Of a stretch of DNA of 64,000 nt, positions 34,722-46,697 are shown piece after piece; position 1 is the stretch's first letter; the number at the start of each line of letters is the position of its first letter. This stretch comes from Datura wrightii (taxonomy: Eukaryota; Streptophyta; Magnoliopsida; Solanales; Solanaceae), in assembly GCA_035772735.1 (NCBI GenBank), contig JASDFA010000001.1, forward strand, positions 93,769,501 through 93,833,500, read 5' to 3'. The notes beneath the pieces were generated by a model. The model saw nothing but the letters and a program-made list of their open reading frames with translations. It had not been told where the DNA came from and made no database searches. The position numbers and the translations under genes were made by a program.

Positions 34722-35588
34722 TAGGTGACCCCACCGACCAAGCCATCTACTGAGGAGCCTCTAGTATTGGAGCTCAAAGCACTCCCGTCTCACTTGTAGT
34801 ATGTATTTCTGGGAACCGATAACACTTTACCAATCATTGTTGCAGTTGACTTAGAGGAATGGCAAGTGGAGGCTTTAGTCTCCATTCTGAAGAGATATAA
34901 AAAAGCCATAGGATGGACTATTGCAGACATTATTGGAATCCCAGCCGGTATTTGCACTCATAAGATCCAGCTAGAGCCAAATTGTATTCCAAGCATTGAG
35001 CATCAGCGTAGGTTGAATCCACCTATGCAAGAGGTGGTCAAGAAGGAAATCATCAAGTGGTTGGATGTGGGTGTGGTTTACCCTATTCTTGATAGCAAAT
35101 GGGTGAGCCCAGTTTAGTGTGTACCGAAGAAGGGATGAATCACAGTGGTCCCAAATGCTAACAATGAGCTCATTCCACTTAGACCAGTCACCAGTTGGAG
35201 AGTATGCATGGACTATAGGAAGTTGAACCATTGGGCTCAGAAACATCACTTTCCTATGCCATTCATGGATCAGATGCTAGACCAACTTGCAGGCAGAGAA
35301 TGGTACTGTTTTCTTGATTGTTATTTGGGGTACAACCGGATATCTAGTCCCCGAAGACCAAGAGAAAACAATTTTCACCTGTCCATATGGTACATTTGCT
35401 TTTAAGAGGATGTTGTTCGGGTTATGTAATGCGCCCGCCACTTTTCAATGTTGCATGATGTCCATATCTTCTGACGTGGTAGAGGACACCATTGAAGTCT
35501 TTATGGATGACTTTTCGGTGGTGGGTGATTCATTCGAAGATTGGTTGGCTCATTTGAGCAAGGTGTTGCAGCGATGTGAAGAGACCAA
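34722..35588 (+). pseudogene. pol: Element D reverse transcriptase, first part
   Basis: Motifs in order: RRLNPPMQEVVKKEIIKWLDVGVVYPI, abbreviated in other Athila copies as the start of RT (about 35008-35090), MDYRKLNHWAQKHHF (35208-35255), then LFGLCNAPATFQC and EVFMDDFSVVGDSF near 35410-35535. Stops interrupt it near 34722, 35118 and 35139, and a frame change lies near 35330. The frame runs into element F at 35588 (duplication ACCAA 35584-35588). It continues without loss at 55412. Confidence 0.88.
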
Positions 35589-35724
35589 TGTTATACCCCG
35601 TAAGTTCCCGGCATATAGATGGCCTATTCGCGTGTTGGTTAAGAGTATTTGAAATCCATACATGCTAGAAAAAGGCCGGGGAAAGATCGGACAAGCGCCA
35701 AGTCGGCGCGTCGCAAGGCAAAAT

Positions 35725-35815
35725 GTGACTTATAAATTGCATTCCAGGAATGCAACTTATAAATCGCATTCTAGAAATGAGACTTATAAATCGCATTCTA
35801 GGAATGCGATTTATA
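35725..35815 (+). repeat. 27-bp tandem repeat in element F U3, four units
   Basis: Units start with ACTTATAAA or ATTTATA at 35728, 35755, 35782 and 35809, period 27, each containing a near-palindrome like CGCATTCTAGGAATGCG. The 3' LTR has three units (43011, 43038, 43065). The array ends nine bases before the TATA box. Confidence 0.85.
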
Positions 35816-35823
35816 GTGTCCAT

Positions 35824-35835
35824 TATATATATAAG
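35824..35835 (+). promoter_or_regulatory. Element F 5' LTR TATA box
   Basis: TATATATATAAG, immediately downstream of the 27-bp repeats. The same box is at 43080-43091 in the 3' LTR. The following CCCAACTTCGGTTTT is shared with element B downstream of its TATA box. Confidence 0.7.
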
Positions 35836-36975
35836 CCCAACTTCGGTTTTTTATTAAAATTCCTTATAATTTCCAGTAGAAAACAGAGAGTAATTAGAGA
35901 GAAGGGGAAAACGAAGATCTCCTACTAAAATTCGTCCGATTACGCCGCCAAACGCGGTCCAAACTCGAATTAACCTCAGGTACCAAGGTATTTAGCAGCA
36001 GGGAGCATTCCTACGGATTTTGTTTCGCGAAATACGGCCGACGAATCGTCGAGCTACCGGACTAAGGTAAGTAGAATTGCTCCAAACTAGTGTCTATGTG
36101 CTCCTAGCCGTAAAGTGAATACTTCTCCCTTCTGGGCTTCTGAAAAATAGCAAGTTTTTGACCGTTTTTCGATAAGCCTAAGTTTAGGCTATAATTATAT
36201 TGAAAGTGACGTCGTCCTTCAGAATAGTGTTGTATTTAGTACTATTTGACGTGTATATGAATGTAGTTGGGAGAAATAGTTGGAGTACTGACCGAGCCTC
36301 ATCCGACAGACGGATAACTCGAGGTTAAGGTATGTAAAGCTAGTTCCTTCGGCAAGTTAGTAGCTTTAGCCTTGTATAGTACCATAAACTCCGTAGTAGA
36401 ATTCCCGGAAGTTGAATGTTAAGTATTGTGCAAGTTCAGTAAACCTAGTTTGCATTGTGATATCATATTCAGTCTGAAAGTTAGAAAAGCATGTGCCCAA
36501 GGGCAAGTTAGTAGTTCAGATTCAGTACAGCCTATTATGTGAATAGCAAGCATGTTGTAGAATAAAAAAGGAACAGATTTTCATAATAACAGTCAGTAAA
36601 GAAAGATCAGATAGACAGACAGTTTTGGCTACAGATTAGCCATTCAGACAGATAGTATCTTGGCTACAGATTAGCCGTATAGTTAAACAGAGAGTACAGA
36701 ATCAGTATAGTCAGTAAAGAATCAGTTCGATATAGAAACATATCAGAATAAGAAGTTAGATTCCAGACAGTCTTTTCAGTTATACATGCTTGCTATTTCT
36801 ATGTGCTATTTGTTTGTTGAGACTTGTTGTGGCATGTGGGCACCCTTTTAGCGTCCCCACCGCCCCTGGGTTATTGCTGTGTCGATACCAGATTCAGATA
36901 CTGCCACCAGCTGGGCGATGCCGTCCGCCTAGAGGACGATGATGGCCGACCACCATGATAATACGGTCCAGACCA

Positions 36976-37118
36976 CCCTGCTTGCAGGGGTAGTTCAGTT
37001 TACTCTGCTCAGAGCCAGTCCACCCTGTTTACAGGGGCAGAACACTCTCTGTGCGCTTGTGGCCGGGGGCAGTTTCAGATACAGATTTTATAAAATTACC
37101 CTGTTGCGTGCTTGCACC
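36976..37118 (+). other. Small repeated hairpins in the element F LTR
   Basis: CCACCCTG, four bases, CAGGGG(T/C)AG occurs at 36974-36992 and 37021-37040, and a longer-looped version CCCTG ... CCAGGGGCAG near 37100-37125. The 3' LTR copy (54160-54320) keeps the second exactly, while the first has one mismatch. Confidence 0.55.
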
Positions 37119-38225
37119 CAGGGGCAGTTTTTATTACACACCCCGTGTACACTTGCGCCAGAGGCAGGAGTCTTCGGACTCAGACACAGTTTATTGTCAG
37201 AGGCCAAGGCCTGAGCTACATACCCAAGGGGACTGGTAGGAGGAGATCACAGTTGTCAGATGAATGGAGTGACTTATTTTTGGTTGGTTTAGACCCGGGT
37301 AGGGGTAAATAGATTGTGTGTTGGTTGGCACCTTCTGGCTTATGGGGGTCGGTCAGGTATTGTGTGTATTTATATGTATACCTATATGTGCTATTAGATA
37401 CTGATAGACAGGAGGACAACACGTCATCAGGTACGCTCAGTTTAGTTATAGAATAAATAAACTCTCCCTAGTTATTCTCAGCTAGATAGACTCAGCTACT
37501 TTCTGCTTATATCTCATGTTACTGTTGTTATTCATTTCTGTTGTGTATTTCAGTTGCTTTGCATGCTCAGTATCTGTGGTACTGACGCCCAGTGGGGCGC
37601 TGCATTAGTTGCTTCCAGGTACTCATAGACGAGGAGGCGATCCCTCGTGATTCCAGTCAGCAATTGAGTATTCAGCTCCTGTCATCCGGAGTCTGAATTC
37701 CAGAGGTGTATTTCATTTTCTTTTGTTGTACAGTACGGGTAGGTCGGGGCCCTGTCCCGATCATTTCTATTGTTATTCTTAGAGGCTTGCAGTCTGTATA
37801 TATTTTCCTGTGGTTGGTCGAGCCGGTCGTGTGAGGCCGTGCAGCTTGTTATAGTTATTTGTTATTTCTGTTCCTGTTGGCCGTGTGTGGCCATAATCAG
37901 TCAGTAGTGGTGACCTTGCCGGTCACGTAATTAGTTAGCATGTTATTGTTGAGTTACAGAGAACTAGACAGCATGGTGGTCTTGTCGGCCCGCATAGGTT
38001 CCCCTATAGTAGTATGTTTCTGGTTAGCTGTCATTACAGGTACATGTGGCTATAGGCCAATAGGCCGGGGGCTGTGTTTACAGCCGTTATATAGCCCTTT
38101 ATTTCCAGAAATTTGAGTTAGAGCCAGCCAGGTACCAGATGTGCTTAGGCTCACCGGATAGCAGTCTAGGTCCTACTAGGGCACCAGGTGCCAGTCATAC
38201 CCCCCAAGGTGGGGCGTGACAAACT

Positions 38226-38237
38226 TGGTATCAGAGC
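38226..38237 (+). other. Element F primer-binding site
   Basis: TGGTATCAGAGC, initiator tRNA-Met type, four bases after the LTR. It is followed by leader sequence similar to that of B (tracts around GGGAGTCTGCAAGCCGTGCTAAG). Confidence 0.92.
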
Positions 38238-40930
38238 AGGCCGTGTCTCAGGGAGTCTGCAAGCCGTGCTAAGTAGAGTCTTGTCTATGGATGTGTTGTG
38301 CACCACATACTATAGGCAGGAGGCTGCGAGGCATGATAGGATGGTTACCTTTCCTTCTCAGTCAGTCGTGCTTTAGAGCGGTACAGTATAGGGTTGAGTC
38401 CCTAAAAACTTACCGTATTCTTTGATTACAGATACAAAGGCAGATCAGCATTACCCTATCACAGGCAGAAGATCAGATATGGCAACAGAAGAGGGCATCA
38501 GCCAGTTACATGATAACTACAGCAGCAGGAGGAGGTACTAGAGACCTCCTAGCGTGATACCTTTATCGGTACTATTCCCAGTATATGTTGATAACGTCAG
38601 AATAGGAAGTCAGAAGTATAATGTACATACGAGTTGACTTATTTATTAGATATATAAGATCTGGTTAAGATATCAGACAATATCAGACTATCAGATAAGA
38701 AAAAAAAAGAAAAGAAAGACAGGAAAATGCAGGGTTCGCACCTCCATCCTTTCAGATGTGGTACAGTTCCATGTTTTGTTTCGCTGCAGTAAGTTCCTAC
38801 CTCTTAGTTTTGATTTCAGTATAGCAAAGGGCATAAGGATTGAGGCGATGTTGCCCAAAGTAAGCAGTAAGTGAAGATTGATTGGTTGATTCCATAAAGT
38901 GTTAGAAGGAGTAAGGAGTCCCTATGATTACGTAAGTTGCGCAGACCCTCACGGTAATAAGTCAGAAGAGCAAGTAAGAATACTAGCTTACTCAAAGTGG
39001 GCGTAGAAGATCCAGTAATAGTCAAGTTCGAGTCAGAAAAAGGCCAAGTTCGCCATAACACGCTAACAAGAGCAAGATATACCTGCAAGATAATAGTTAT
39101 AATTTCAGTTGTGATACTGAAAGGTAAGGGGGTCATGTGAACCAGATGGGTCTAACTGCAAGTCAGAAGAAGTATAAGCTGGATACTTGACCAGTAATCT
39201 TATTAACAATGAAAAGCAGGTACCTTGAACCCCAGAGTTCAGCTTAAGCAAGATGAGGGGAAGAAGCAGGAATGTCAGATTTTGTGGGGAAATTAGGATT
39301 ACCCCCGGATTGATAGAATATCGTATTAAGGATTAATCCTCGGGATGACAGTAAGATTGTGGTCCAGAATGTTGTAGTATGTTCATTTATGGGGAAGTTA
39401 AGAAATTACCGATACGGCAAATTTAATCTAGTGTGGCCTAGAGATAAGGCCCAGCAGACAGTCATGGGCTCTCAATATATGCAATGTAAGGCCACAAGAT
39501 TCGAACGTTGACCCCACATCGCAAGAGTGGCGGAACTTCAAACAGCAGACAATAACGAAAGTGTTTATGTTTGTTGCTTTCAGAATGGGGTGACAATACA
39601 ATGAAATGTTAAGAGAAGGCAGGAGGTATTATTAGACCATAGAAGCAGTATATCATGTACAATAGGAAATTTAGCAAAGTGTGTTAGAGATTACGTATCA
39701 CTACAGAATTCTGTATGTATTGTACGTATTTATTAATATATATCTGTGCAGATAATAAATATGTTGTGAGCAACTGCTAATAGGGGTTACAATCACACAG
39801 ATGCATATTAGTGCTGGGAAGTATATACAAATTGCATTGCAGGACCCCTTGCCAAAAATAAAAAGAGAAAAGAGAGAGAAGAAAAAGAGAAAAGCGAAAA
39901 GAAGGGGCAAGTTAAGTGTGATTTACGTATGAATCCATAGAAATTGTCTCAGCTCTTAGTTATTAAGTCAATAGACTTATATGTTGTTTCCAGATCTAGG
40001 TTTTAGAAGCTTATAAGAGTTAGTAACCTGAATCAGGTAATTAGATGATAAGGGCGCAGTTAGACGGTCTACCGACCAGCTGGCGCCTGTATTAGTAGGG
40101 AAGCATCTCTAAAGATCAATAACACTAGCGCATGTGCCAGAACCAGAATTAGAGACTGAATAGGTATACTTCAGAGATTAGCAATACTAGAATTGTTCCA
40201 GTATGTTAAGTGGCCATACATCGTTTTCCCAGCCTTGTAGGTGAGAGTCGACCTTAGTCAACCTAGCAGTTATTACAAGAAATACCCCGCAAGTTAGACA
40301 AGCCCGTGGGCACCCCAAGAAAGGGGTCCACATCAGTAGTCAGTGATAGACTAGTACTTCAGCTGGTTCTCGTAAGATATTCAGATACAGAGCCCTAGCA
40401 GAAGGCCAGTATTTACAGAATAGCTCATAAGACCGAGAATTCCCCAGAATAGCAGTATAAATCCAAGTGGATACACACAAGGCGTAAGAAATGGATAGTA
40501 CCCTGCTAGCACAGTGTTTATTAAGACCAGGAGATCAGTAGACTCCCTGTGAAGATCCAGAAATTGATCGCCTGGGAGTAAGTTTGATTAAGCCCAGCCT
40601 TACAGTGGTTCAAGCAAAATAACAAAGCAATTAGATGCCCATAAGTCTGCAGTTATGCATGAACTATAAGTACTCAAGTAGAACAGTTAGAGCATTGTTA
40701 GACTACTGCCACATTCAGGTCATTCAACCCGACTATTTAGTTATTTAAGGTTATGCAGCCAGATCATTAGAGGTCATGATCAATATCAGGATCCTCTGAT
40801 CAGATAAAGGCACAAGGTGCGCAGACGGTCGTTCAGGTTATCCCAGCAACAAGTAGCCTTAGCATGTGGCCGGAAGGCCAGATAAGCTCTAGCTACGCCT
40901 GTAAACTACCTGTCGATCTCTTCGGCACGA
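38238..40930 (+). other. Element F internal region without recognisable gag, protease or RT
   Basis: By position this 2.7 kb should encode gag to RT, as 3.5 kb does in element B. Only the first 250 bases (leader) and the last 100 or so (towards RNase H) resemble B. Open frames are short, and I see no zinc knuckle, protease or RT motif in any frame. One candidate is a very short match to the RT box MDYR at about 40655-40670 (TTATGCATGAACTATAAG), which may mean extreme decay rather than replacement. A purine-rich tract is at 38700-38730 and an A/G-rich stretch at 39855-39905. Confidence 0.6.
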
Positions 40931-40939
40931 CAAGCCAGT

Positions 40940-42602
40940 ATGATCGTCAATTATATGCCGAGCTCTCTATGTATGAAAATGTTATGTCAGTCAAGAAGAG
41001 GTAATGGAGTAGCAAACGCTCTTAGCTATAGATCTATTAGGAATGTGGCGTATGAGCAACCCAAGCAACGGGAGTTGGTCAGGGAGATATATCCATTGGT
41101 CAATTTAAACGTTCGTGTGATAGAAATGAAGGACAACAGAGCGGTAATCTAGAACCCCGCCATGTCGTCCTTAGTTGTAGAGGTAAGAGAACAGCAGTAT
41201 GCAGATCCTGACCTGGTCTAGCTTAAGGATAGAATCCTGCAAGGGAAACGCCAGATTCACAAATAACAGAGGATGGAGTGTTGCGTTGTAAAGACCGTCT
41301 ATGTGTTCCAGATGTTTCAGGCCTTCGCCATCAGATCATGAATGAGGTGCCATGCGCCAACAACTATTTTCTCCACCCTGGCGAGATTAAAAATGCACCA
41401 TGATATCAAAGAAAACTACTAGTGGCTAGATAAAAAAAAGGAAATTGCTCAATTTGTAGCCCGGTGTCCTAACTGCCAGCAGGTGAAAGCAGAACATCAG
41501 AAACCAGGCTGTTTGACTCAGGACATAGTTGTGCCTCTCTAGAAGTGGGAAGCAGTAAATATGGATTTTGTGGCAGGATTACCCCGTACTAAACATGGAC
41601 ATGACTCTATATGGATGATAGTTGACAGATTGACCGAATCAGCTCATTTCCTGCCAGTGGAAACTACTTTCTCGACCAAATTATGCGGAGTTGTATATCC
41701 GAGAAATAGTCAGGTTGCACGGAGTACCAGTATCCATTATTTCAAACAGAGGAGCACAATTTATGGCTAGATTCTGGCAGTCATTTCAGAAAGGTCTGGG
41801 AACACAGATTAATCTGAGCACAGCTTTCCACCCTCAGATAGACGGACAGGCTGAGCGCACTATTCAGACGCTCGAGGATATGCTGCGAGCGTGTGTGCTA
41901 GACTTTGGTGGTAGCTGGGATGAGCATTTGCCGCTGATAGAATTTGCTTATAATAATAGCTATCACTCAGCTATTCAGATGGCACCTTTTGAGGCTTTAT
42001 ACGGACGAAAGTGCAGATCGCCGGTTGGCTGGTTCGAAGTAGGGGAATTAGCGATAATTGGGCCAGACATTGTTCAGCAGTCAGAAGAGAAAGTAAAGCT
42101 TATCAGAGAATGCCTATTGACTGCACAGAGTCGCCAGAAGGCATATGCAGATGTACGGCGCAGAGACCTGGAGTTTAATGTGAATGACTGGGTATTTCTG
42201 AAAGTATCTCCGATGAAAGGGGTGATGAGATTAGGTAAGAAGGGTAAGCTCAGTCCGAGGTTTGTTGGGCCTTATCAGATTCGTTGAAGGATAGGCCGAG
42301 TAGCATATGAGTTGAACTTACCTCCAGAATTGGAATCCGTTCATCCGGTCTTTCATGTATCTATGCTGAGGAAATGCATAGGAGACCCGTCCAGGGCAGT
42401 CCCAGTCCAGGATATCCAGGTTACAGAAGAACTGACCTATGAAGAGGTTCCAGTGGCTATCCTAGACAGACAGATTCGCAAATTAAGAACTAAAGATATT
42501 GTGTTTGTCAAAGTATTGTGGCGTAACAGAAACCGAGAGGAGATGACATGGGAGGCGGAGGAAGATATGAAAACTAGATATCCTCACTTATTCCAGGCCT
42601 AG
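40940..42602 (+). pseudogene. pol: Element F RNase H end, integrase and chromodomain, broken
   Basis: The RNase H C-terminal segment (VANALSYRSI ... QPKQRELVREIYPL) is at 40940-41150. The integrase zinc finger region is broken (41160-41560). The integrase core is split over frames at 41561-41770 and 41691-42287: MDFVAGLPRTKHGHDSI, then the second catalytic Asp replaced by Asn (IISNRGAQF), and the Glu kept (GQAERTIQTLEDM). A TGA at 42285-42287 precedes the last part, with chromodomain VKVLWRNRNREEMTWEAEED, ending at 42602. Relative spacing to the 3' LTR equals that in element B. The product would be inactive. Confidence 0.9.
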
Positions 42603-42858
42603 TCAGGCGACAGGTATGTCCGTATTATTATTTATGCAGCACCTTATAGTTGTGTATGTATGAAATGAGAAAGACTGATGTTAGCTATTAAGTGAACTTA
42701 CAGCATTGTGTGGAGTACCTGTATTGGGCTTTACTGCTTTTCAGGAATTTTGAGATAGTCCATAATACAGGGGAAACTCTACCGAAATTTTTCTAGAAAC
42801 AAGTTGAGTAAGTTGAGAAGTCCTCTAGACAAAATGTCATTCGAGGATGAATGTTCTT

Positions 42859-42870
42859 AAGGGGGGAGAA
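42859..42870 (+). other. Element F polypurine tract
   Basis: AAGGGGGGAGAA abuts the 3' LTR start at 42871. It is preceded by CATTCGAGGATGAATGTTCTT, a block shared with elements B and C. Confidence 0.85.
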
Positions 42871-43352
42871 TGTTATACCCTGTAAATTCCCGGCATATAG
42901 ATGGCCTATTCGCGTGTTGGTTAAGAGTATTTGAAAGCCATACATGCTAGAAAAAGGCTCGGGGAAAGATCGGACAAGCGCCAAGTCGGCGCGTCGCAAG
43001 GCAAAATGTGACTTATAAATCGCATTCTAGAAATGCGACTTATAAATCGCATTTCAGGAATGCGATTTATAGTGTCCATTATATATATAAGCCCAACTTC
43101 GTTTTTTATTAAAATTCCTTATAATTTCCAGTAGAAAACAGAGAGTAATTAGAGAGAAGGGGAAAACGAAGATCTCCTACTGAAGTTCGTCCGATTACAC
43201 CGCCAAACGCGGTCCAAACTCGAATTAACCTCAGGTACCGAGGTATTTAGCAGCAGGGAGCATTCCTACGGATTTTGTTTTGCGAAATACGACCGACGAA
43301 TCGTCGAGCTACCGGACTAAGGTAAGTAGAATTGCTCCAAAGTAGTGTCTAT

Positions 43353-44791
43353 TGTTCGGTGGGTTGTTGGCGTTATAAAACCGACACGCAAGTGCACGTG
43401 GTCAAAACAAGTAATAAAGTGGCTAAGTAAGCCAAGTATCGATCCAAGGAGGCTCAGGGTATGTAAAAATTGCCTAAGTATACTATATTCTTATTTTACT
43501 TCTAACTATGCTAACAACAACGTAACCAACAGTTAATTGAGTTTTTGTTTATAAAATATATACTAAAACTATTAACAATTATTTACTATGAATTTAAACT
43601 ATGGATATGAGCATGCCAAGGTTAAGAACAAGTAATGAATTCGATTGTAATAATAATTCGGTTAATCTCTTCTTCATGTTGCTAGCCAAGAACATTAGCC
43701 TAGAAATTAAAACTCTCGTATTTTATTTCACTTAAGAATCATAAACCATTCGTCTACATTTCTGTGATCAAATACAATTTATGACCTAGCAATACAATTC
43801 CGGTTCCTAAATTGACTAATACGTCTTTCAAGTATATTTCTATCAGGAAAGCACATCAAAACCCAATTTTCCCAAATCAAGTTAAGAACAATACCCTATT
43901 AATTCACAACTTTCCAATTTCTCGCTCTCTCGAGTGAAATTGGACTTTTTAGATGTACATTAATGTCGGCCAAGCACTAATGCAGTAAGAACAAGAATTA
44001 ATAGAACAACATGAAAGAAGAAGAAGAAAACCATATTATTTACAATCAAAATTCACTGCACATGTTCAAAACCTTAGCAAGGAAGAGAATTAGCCACTCA
44101 TTTATGGATTGATCATCCTAAAACAAGTGTAAATCATACATACAATTGATTGAAAGAAGAAAGGAAGAGAAGAAATCTCTTAACTTTTTCGTCCCTCAAC
44201 TGCTGCTAACCCACGTCCTAGCTCCACCAAGTCTGAACTAAAACTGAACTAATTAAAATAAACCTAAGTGTGCTATTTATACTAGAGGGAAATTTTTCCC
44301 GGAATAACAAGCAACGTGTCACGGAGGTCAACGCGGAGCACTGCCTCCGTGACACGGCGTGGACGCGGACCTTCACTGGAAATCCAGGGTCCGGTAAATT
44401 AGCCTCAACGTGGCACAGAGGCCAACGCGGAGGCCTATCTCCGTGCCACGGAGATGACGCGAGGCCTCACTGGAATTTGCCATTTAATTCCCTCTCCAGG
44501 CAGTGTGCCTCCGCGATGGCAGCGTGGCACGGCTCCATCGCGGAGCCCCTATAATTTGTGCATTCTAATGTCTTTTCCACGCTCGTATCCAAGTCCAACT
44601 CCGATATATTTCCAACATGCATTTTAGCTCCTAAAAATCATATTTACCTGCAAAACAAATGCTAATCATGTTGGTTAGTATAAATTCACATTTTATTACC
44701 AATTACATGAGAATATATACACATTGCACACAAACAAGGCGAAAATAATACGTTTGAGTATCACTTGGGCATATAAATCTGCCCAAGATCA
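43353..44791 (-). repeat. Element G 3' LTR
   Basis: 1439 bp, reading TGATCTTGGGCAG (44791) to CCCACCGAACA (43353) on the minus strand. It matches the 5' LTR (51841-53278) with only a few scattered differences. The U3 palindromes are at 44308-44550 and the TATA box (TATAAATAG on the minus strand) at 44273-44281. Confidence 0.93.
44273..44550 (-). promoter_or_regulatory. Element G 3' LTR U3: palindrome cluster and TATA box
   Basis: Three facing pairs of CGTGTCACGGAGG-type arms, for example CAACGTGTCACGGAGG with CTCCGTGACACGG at about 44313-44364, the pair at 44413-44454, and GCCTCCGCGATGG with CCATCGCGGAG at 44509-44546. They lie upstream of TATAAATAG (minus strand). The 5' LTR copy is 52760-53036. 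Confidence 0.65.
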
Positions 44792-44806
44792 CTTACCCCA
44801 CACTTA
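44792..44806 (-). other. Element G polypurine tract
   Basis: TAAGTGTGGGGTAAG on the minus strand, directly before the LTR, identical to that of element A. Confidence 0.8.
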
Positions 44807-46697
44807 ACTCCTTGTTCGTCCTCGAACAACACATACACAACTCATGCAAATTACATCCCAACCTTCGTCACTATGGTGCGACCATTTACTTTACGGTCAT
44901 ACCGATTATTCAATTTTTGCAAATCATCACGAAAACATGCTTGGTCTTACAATATAATGACCTTTAATACATCAAGACTTCCTAGACTTTAAGAATTGAT
45001 TCTTGATATCGGCAAACTCATGCAAATCAGCTAATCAAGAAATCCGACACGAAAATAAATCTTTCATCAAGCATGTTCCCTCACAACTCAAGAGAATCTT
45101 CCCCTTTTTGTTCATGCAACACACAAACATTTAAGTAGGGGCATATAAAAATTAATTTCACTCACTCTCCCAAAAGAATTCACATGCATCATGTCATGAC
45201 CCATAGGCTTGCCCTTAGTGTATTACTCCACTAATATAAAGACATGCAATGTAAGATCACGTAGGACTTTAATGGGTTGTAACGGGGCTATGGATCTAGT
45301 ATATATATTGGATTAGCCAATAATAGTCTCTAGCATCCTTAAGCGCCTTTTCGACACATTCCCATAGACTCATGGACATTGGTCCTCTCTTTTCTCTGTT
45401 TCTCCCATTCATGCTGGTTTACTTTCGTACTGCCCATTTCATCAAACACACTTGACACAAAACAAAGGGTTTTCATGTACCCTCAATATCATTTAATTAC
45501 AACAAGTGCCTCTTCAACATCATCTTTTCTTTCTTCACTCTGCTTTTCTTTTTCTTTTCACTCTTTTCACTCTTTAACACTTTGGGAAACATTTTCTTTT
45601 CTTTGTAAGCACTTAAGAGCTTCGTATAGACTTTAAGGCTAATGAAAAGAAGGAATAAAGCTTAGTTTATACAATTTTGGACAAAAGAAAGAAAGAAATC
45701 GGCTAAAGGCTCAACGAGCTGACTAGGGTATACAACATATAAAAAAGGTAGAATTTGACAAGAAAAAAAATGGAAACTATCGGTTAAAAACAAAGAAATG
45801 CCTACATCCTTTCCAACACTACACCTCCTTCATTTCGTTTTGTAAACACACCAGGCAAGTTCTAGACAATTCACAATGGCATGGAATAACAATACCTCAC
45901 TTCACACTTCATGCACATGCTCGAATCAAGATGCATTCACAGACTCTCTAATTAGCCAAACACATGAATTCAAAATTAAGCCTCAATCATACTGAATCAA
46001 CTTCTATAGCCTAGGTAACTCAACATATTTACCAAATTGCACGCTTTCAAACGAATCATTTTCACATTTCGAACATCAGTTACACATGCAACGAAATTTT
46101 TGCAACCATAAAGCAACTACAGTTCATTGATGCAATCCACCAAAGAAAAATTAAAAATAAATTAAAACCCTACTCCTACCGACTACATTTCCCTTAAGAC
46201 GGTCGTCATCCATCCATCATAGGGAACGGTCACTAACTATGACATTCGGTTCAATAGGACTATTCTCGGTAAAAGAACCGAAAACAAACTCCGAGAAACC
46301 CAAAAAAATAAAAGTCGAAAATTTTTGCAACATATCGATCATTTCGATAGAAAGAAAATATTTACAAGTGCAAAATAAATCTCGAAAATTTTTGAAAAAA
46401 AATATCGATCATCTCGATATAAAAAATAAAAAAAATATTTACAAAATATTTACACTGGCAACCATAACTTTTCATACCACACATCATTAACCACACAAAC
46501 AAATATATACACATACACCACAAATCTGTTCATAACAGGGAAAGAACAAACATACATACAAACCAAGGAAAAACATACAGCAAATTAGAGCCCAAGTCCC
46601 AGCACCTAGCTACTCCCCACCCCACACTTAAATCGAACACTGTCCCCAGTGTTCACAAAAATTACAAAACAAAATTTCGGGTGGTGGAACTCCCTGA
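44807..46697 (-). other. Element G 3' noncoding region
   Basis: 1.9 kb corresponding to 14486-16385 of element A. It holds TAAGTGTGGGGT (minus strand) at 46619-46630, the two GATCGAT boxes (46334-46345 and 46404-46415) and the TTCTCGG ... CCGAGAA inverted repeat (46263-46269 with 46291-46297). Short ORFs (45379-45636, 46239-46490) are rejected. Confidence 0.7.

Larger units (their letters stand above)
35589..38221 (+). repeat. Element F 5' LTR
   Basis: 2633 bp, TGTTATACCCCGTAAG to GGGGCGTGACA. The 3' LTR without G is about 2605 bp, and most of the difference equals one 27-bp repeat unit. R-U5 (from about 35960) is similar to that of element B. An ORF-like stretch at 36939-37214 recurs in the 3' LTR (54124-54498), but with shifted frames and no domain, so it is not a gene. 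Confidence 0.92.

Noticed and set aside
35725..35815. 27-bp repeats as a CRISPR-like array or satellite
   Set aside because: There are no unique spacers, only four units, and it is part of an LTR promoter in a plant genome.
36939..37312. 91-codon ORF that recurs as 124 codons at 54124-54498
   Set aside because: Inside the two LTRs of element F, with different frames after small indels and no recognisable domain.
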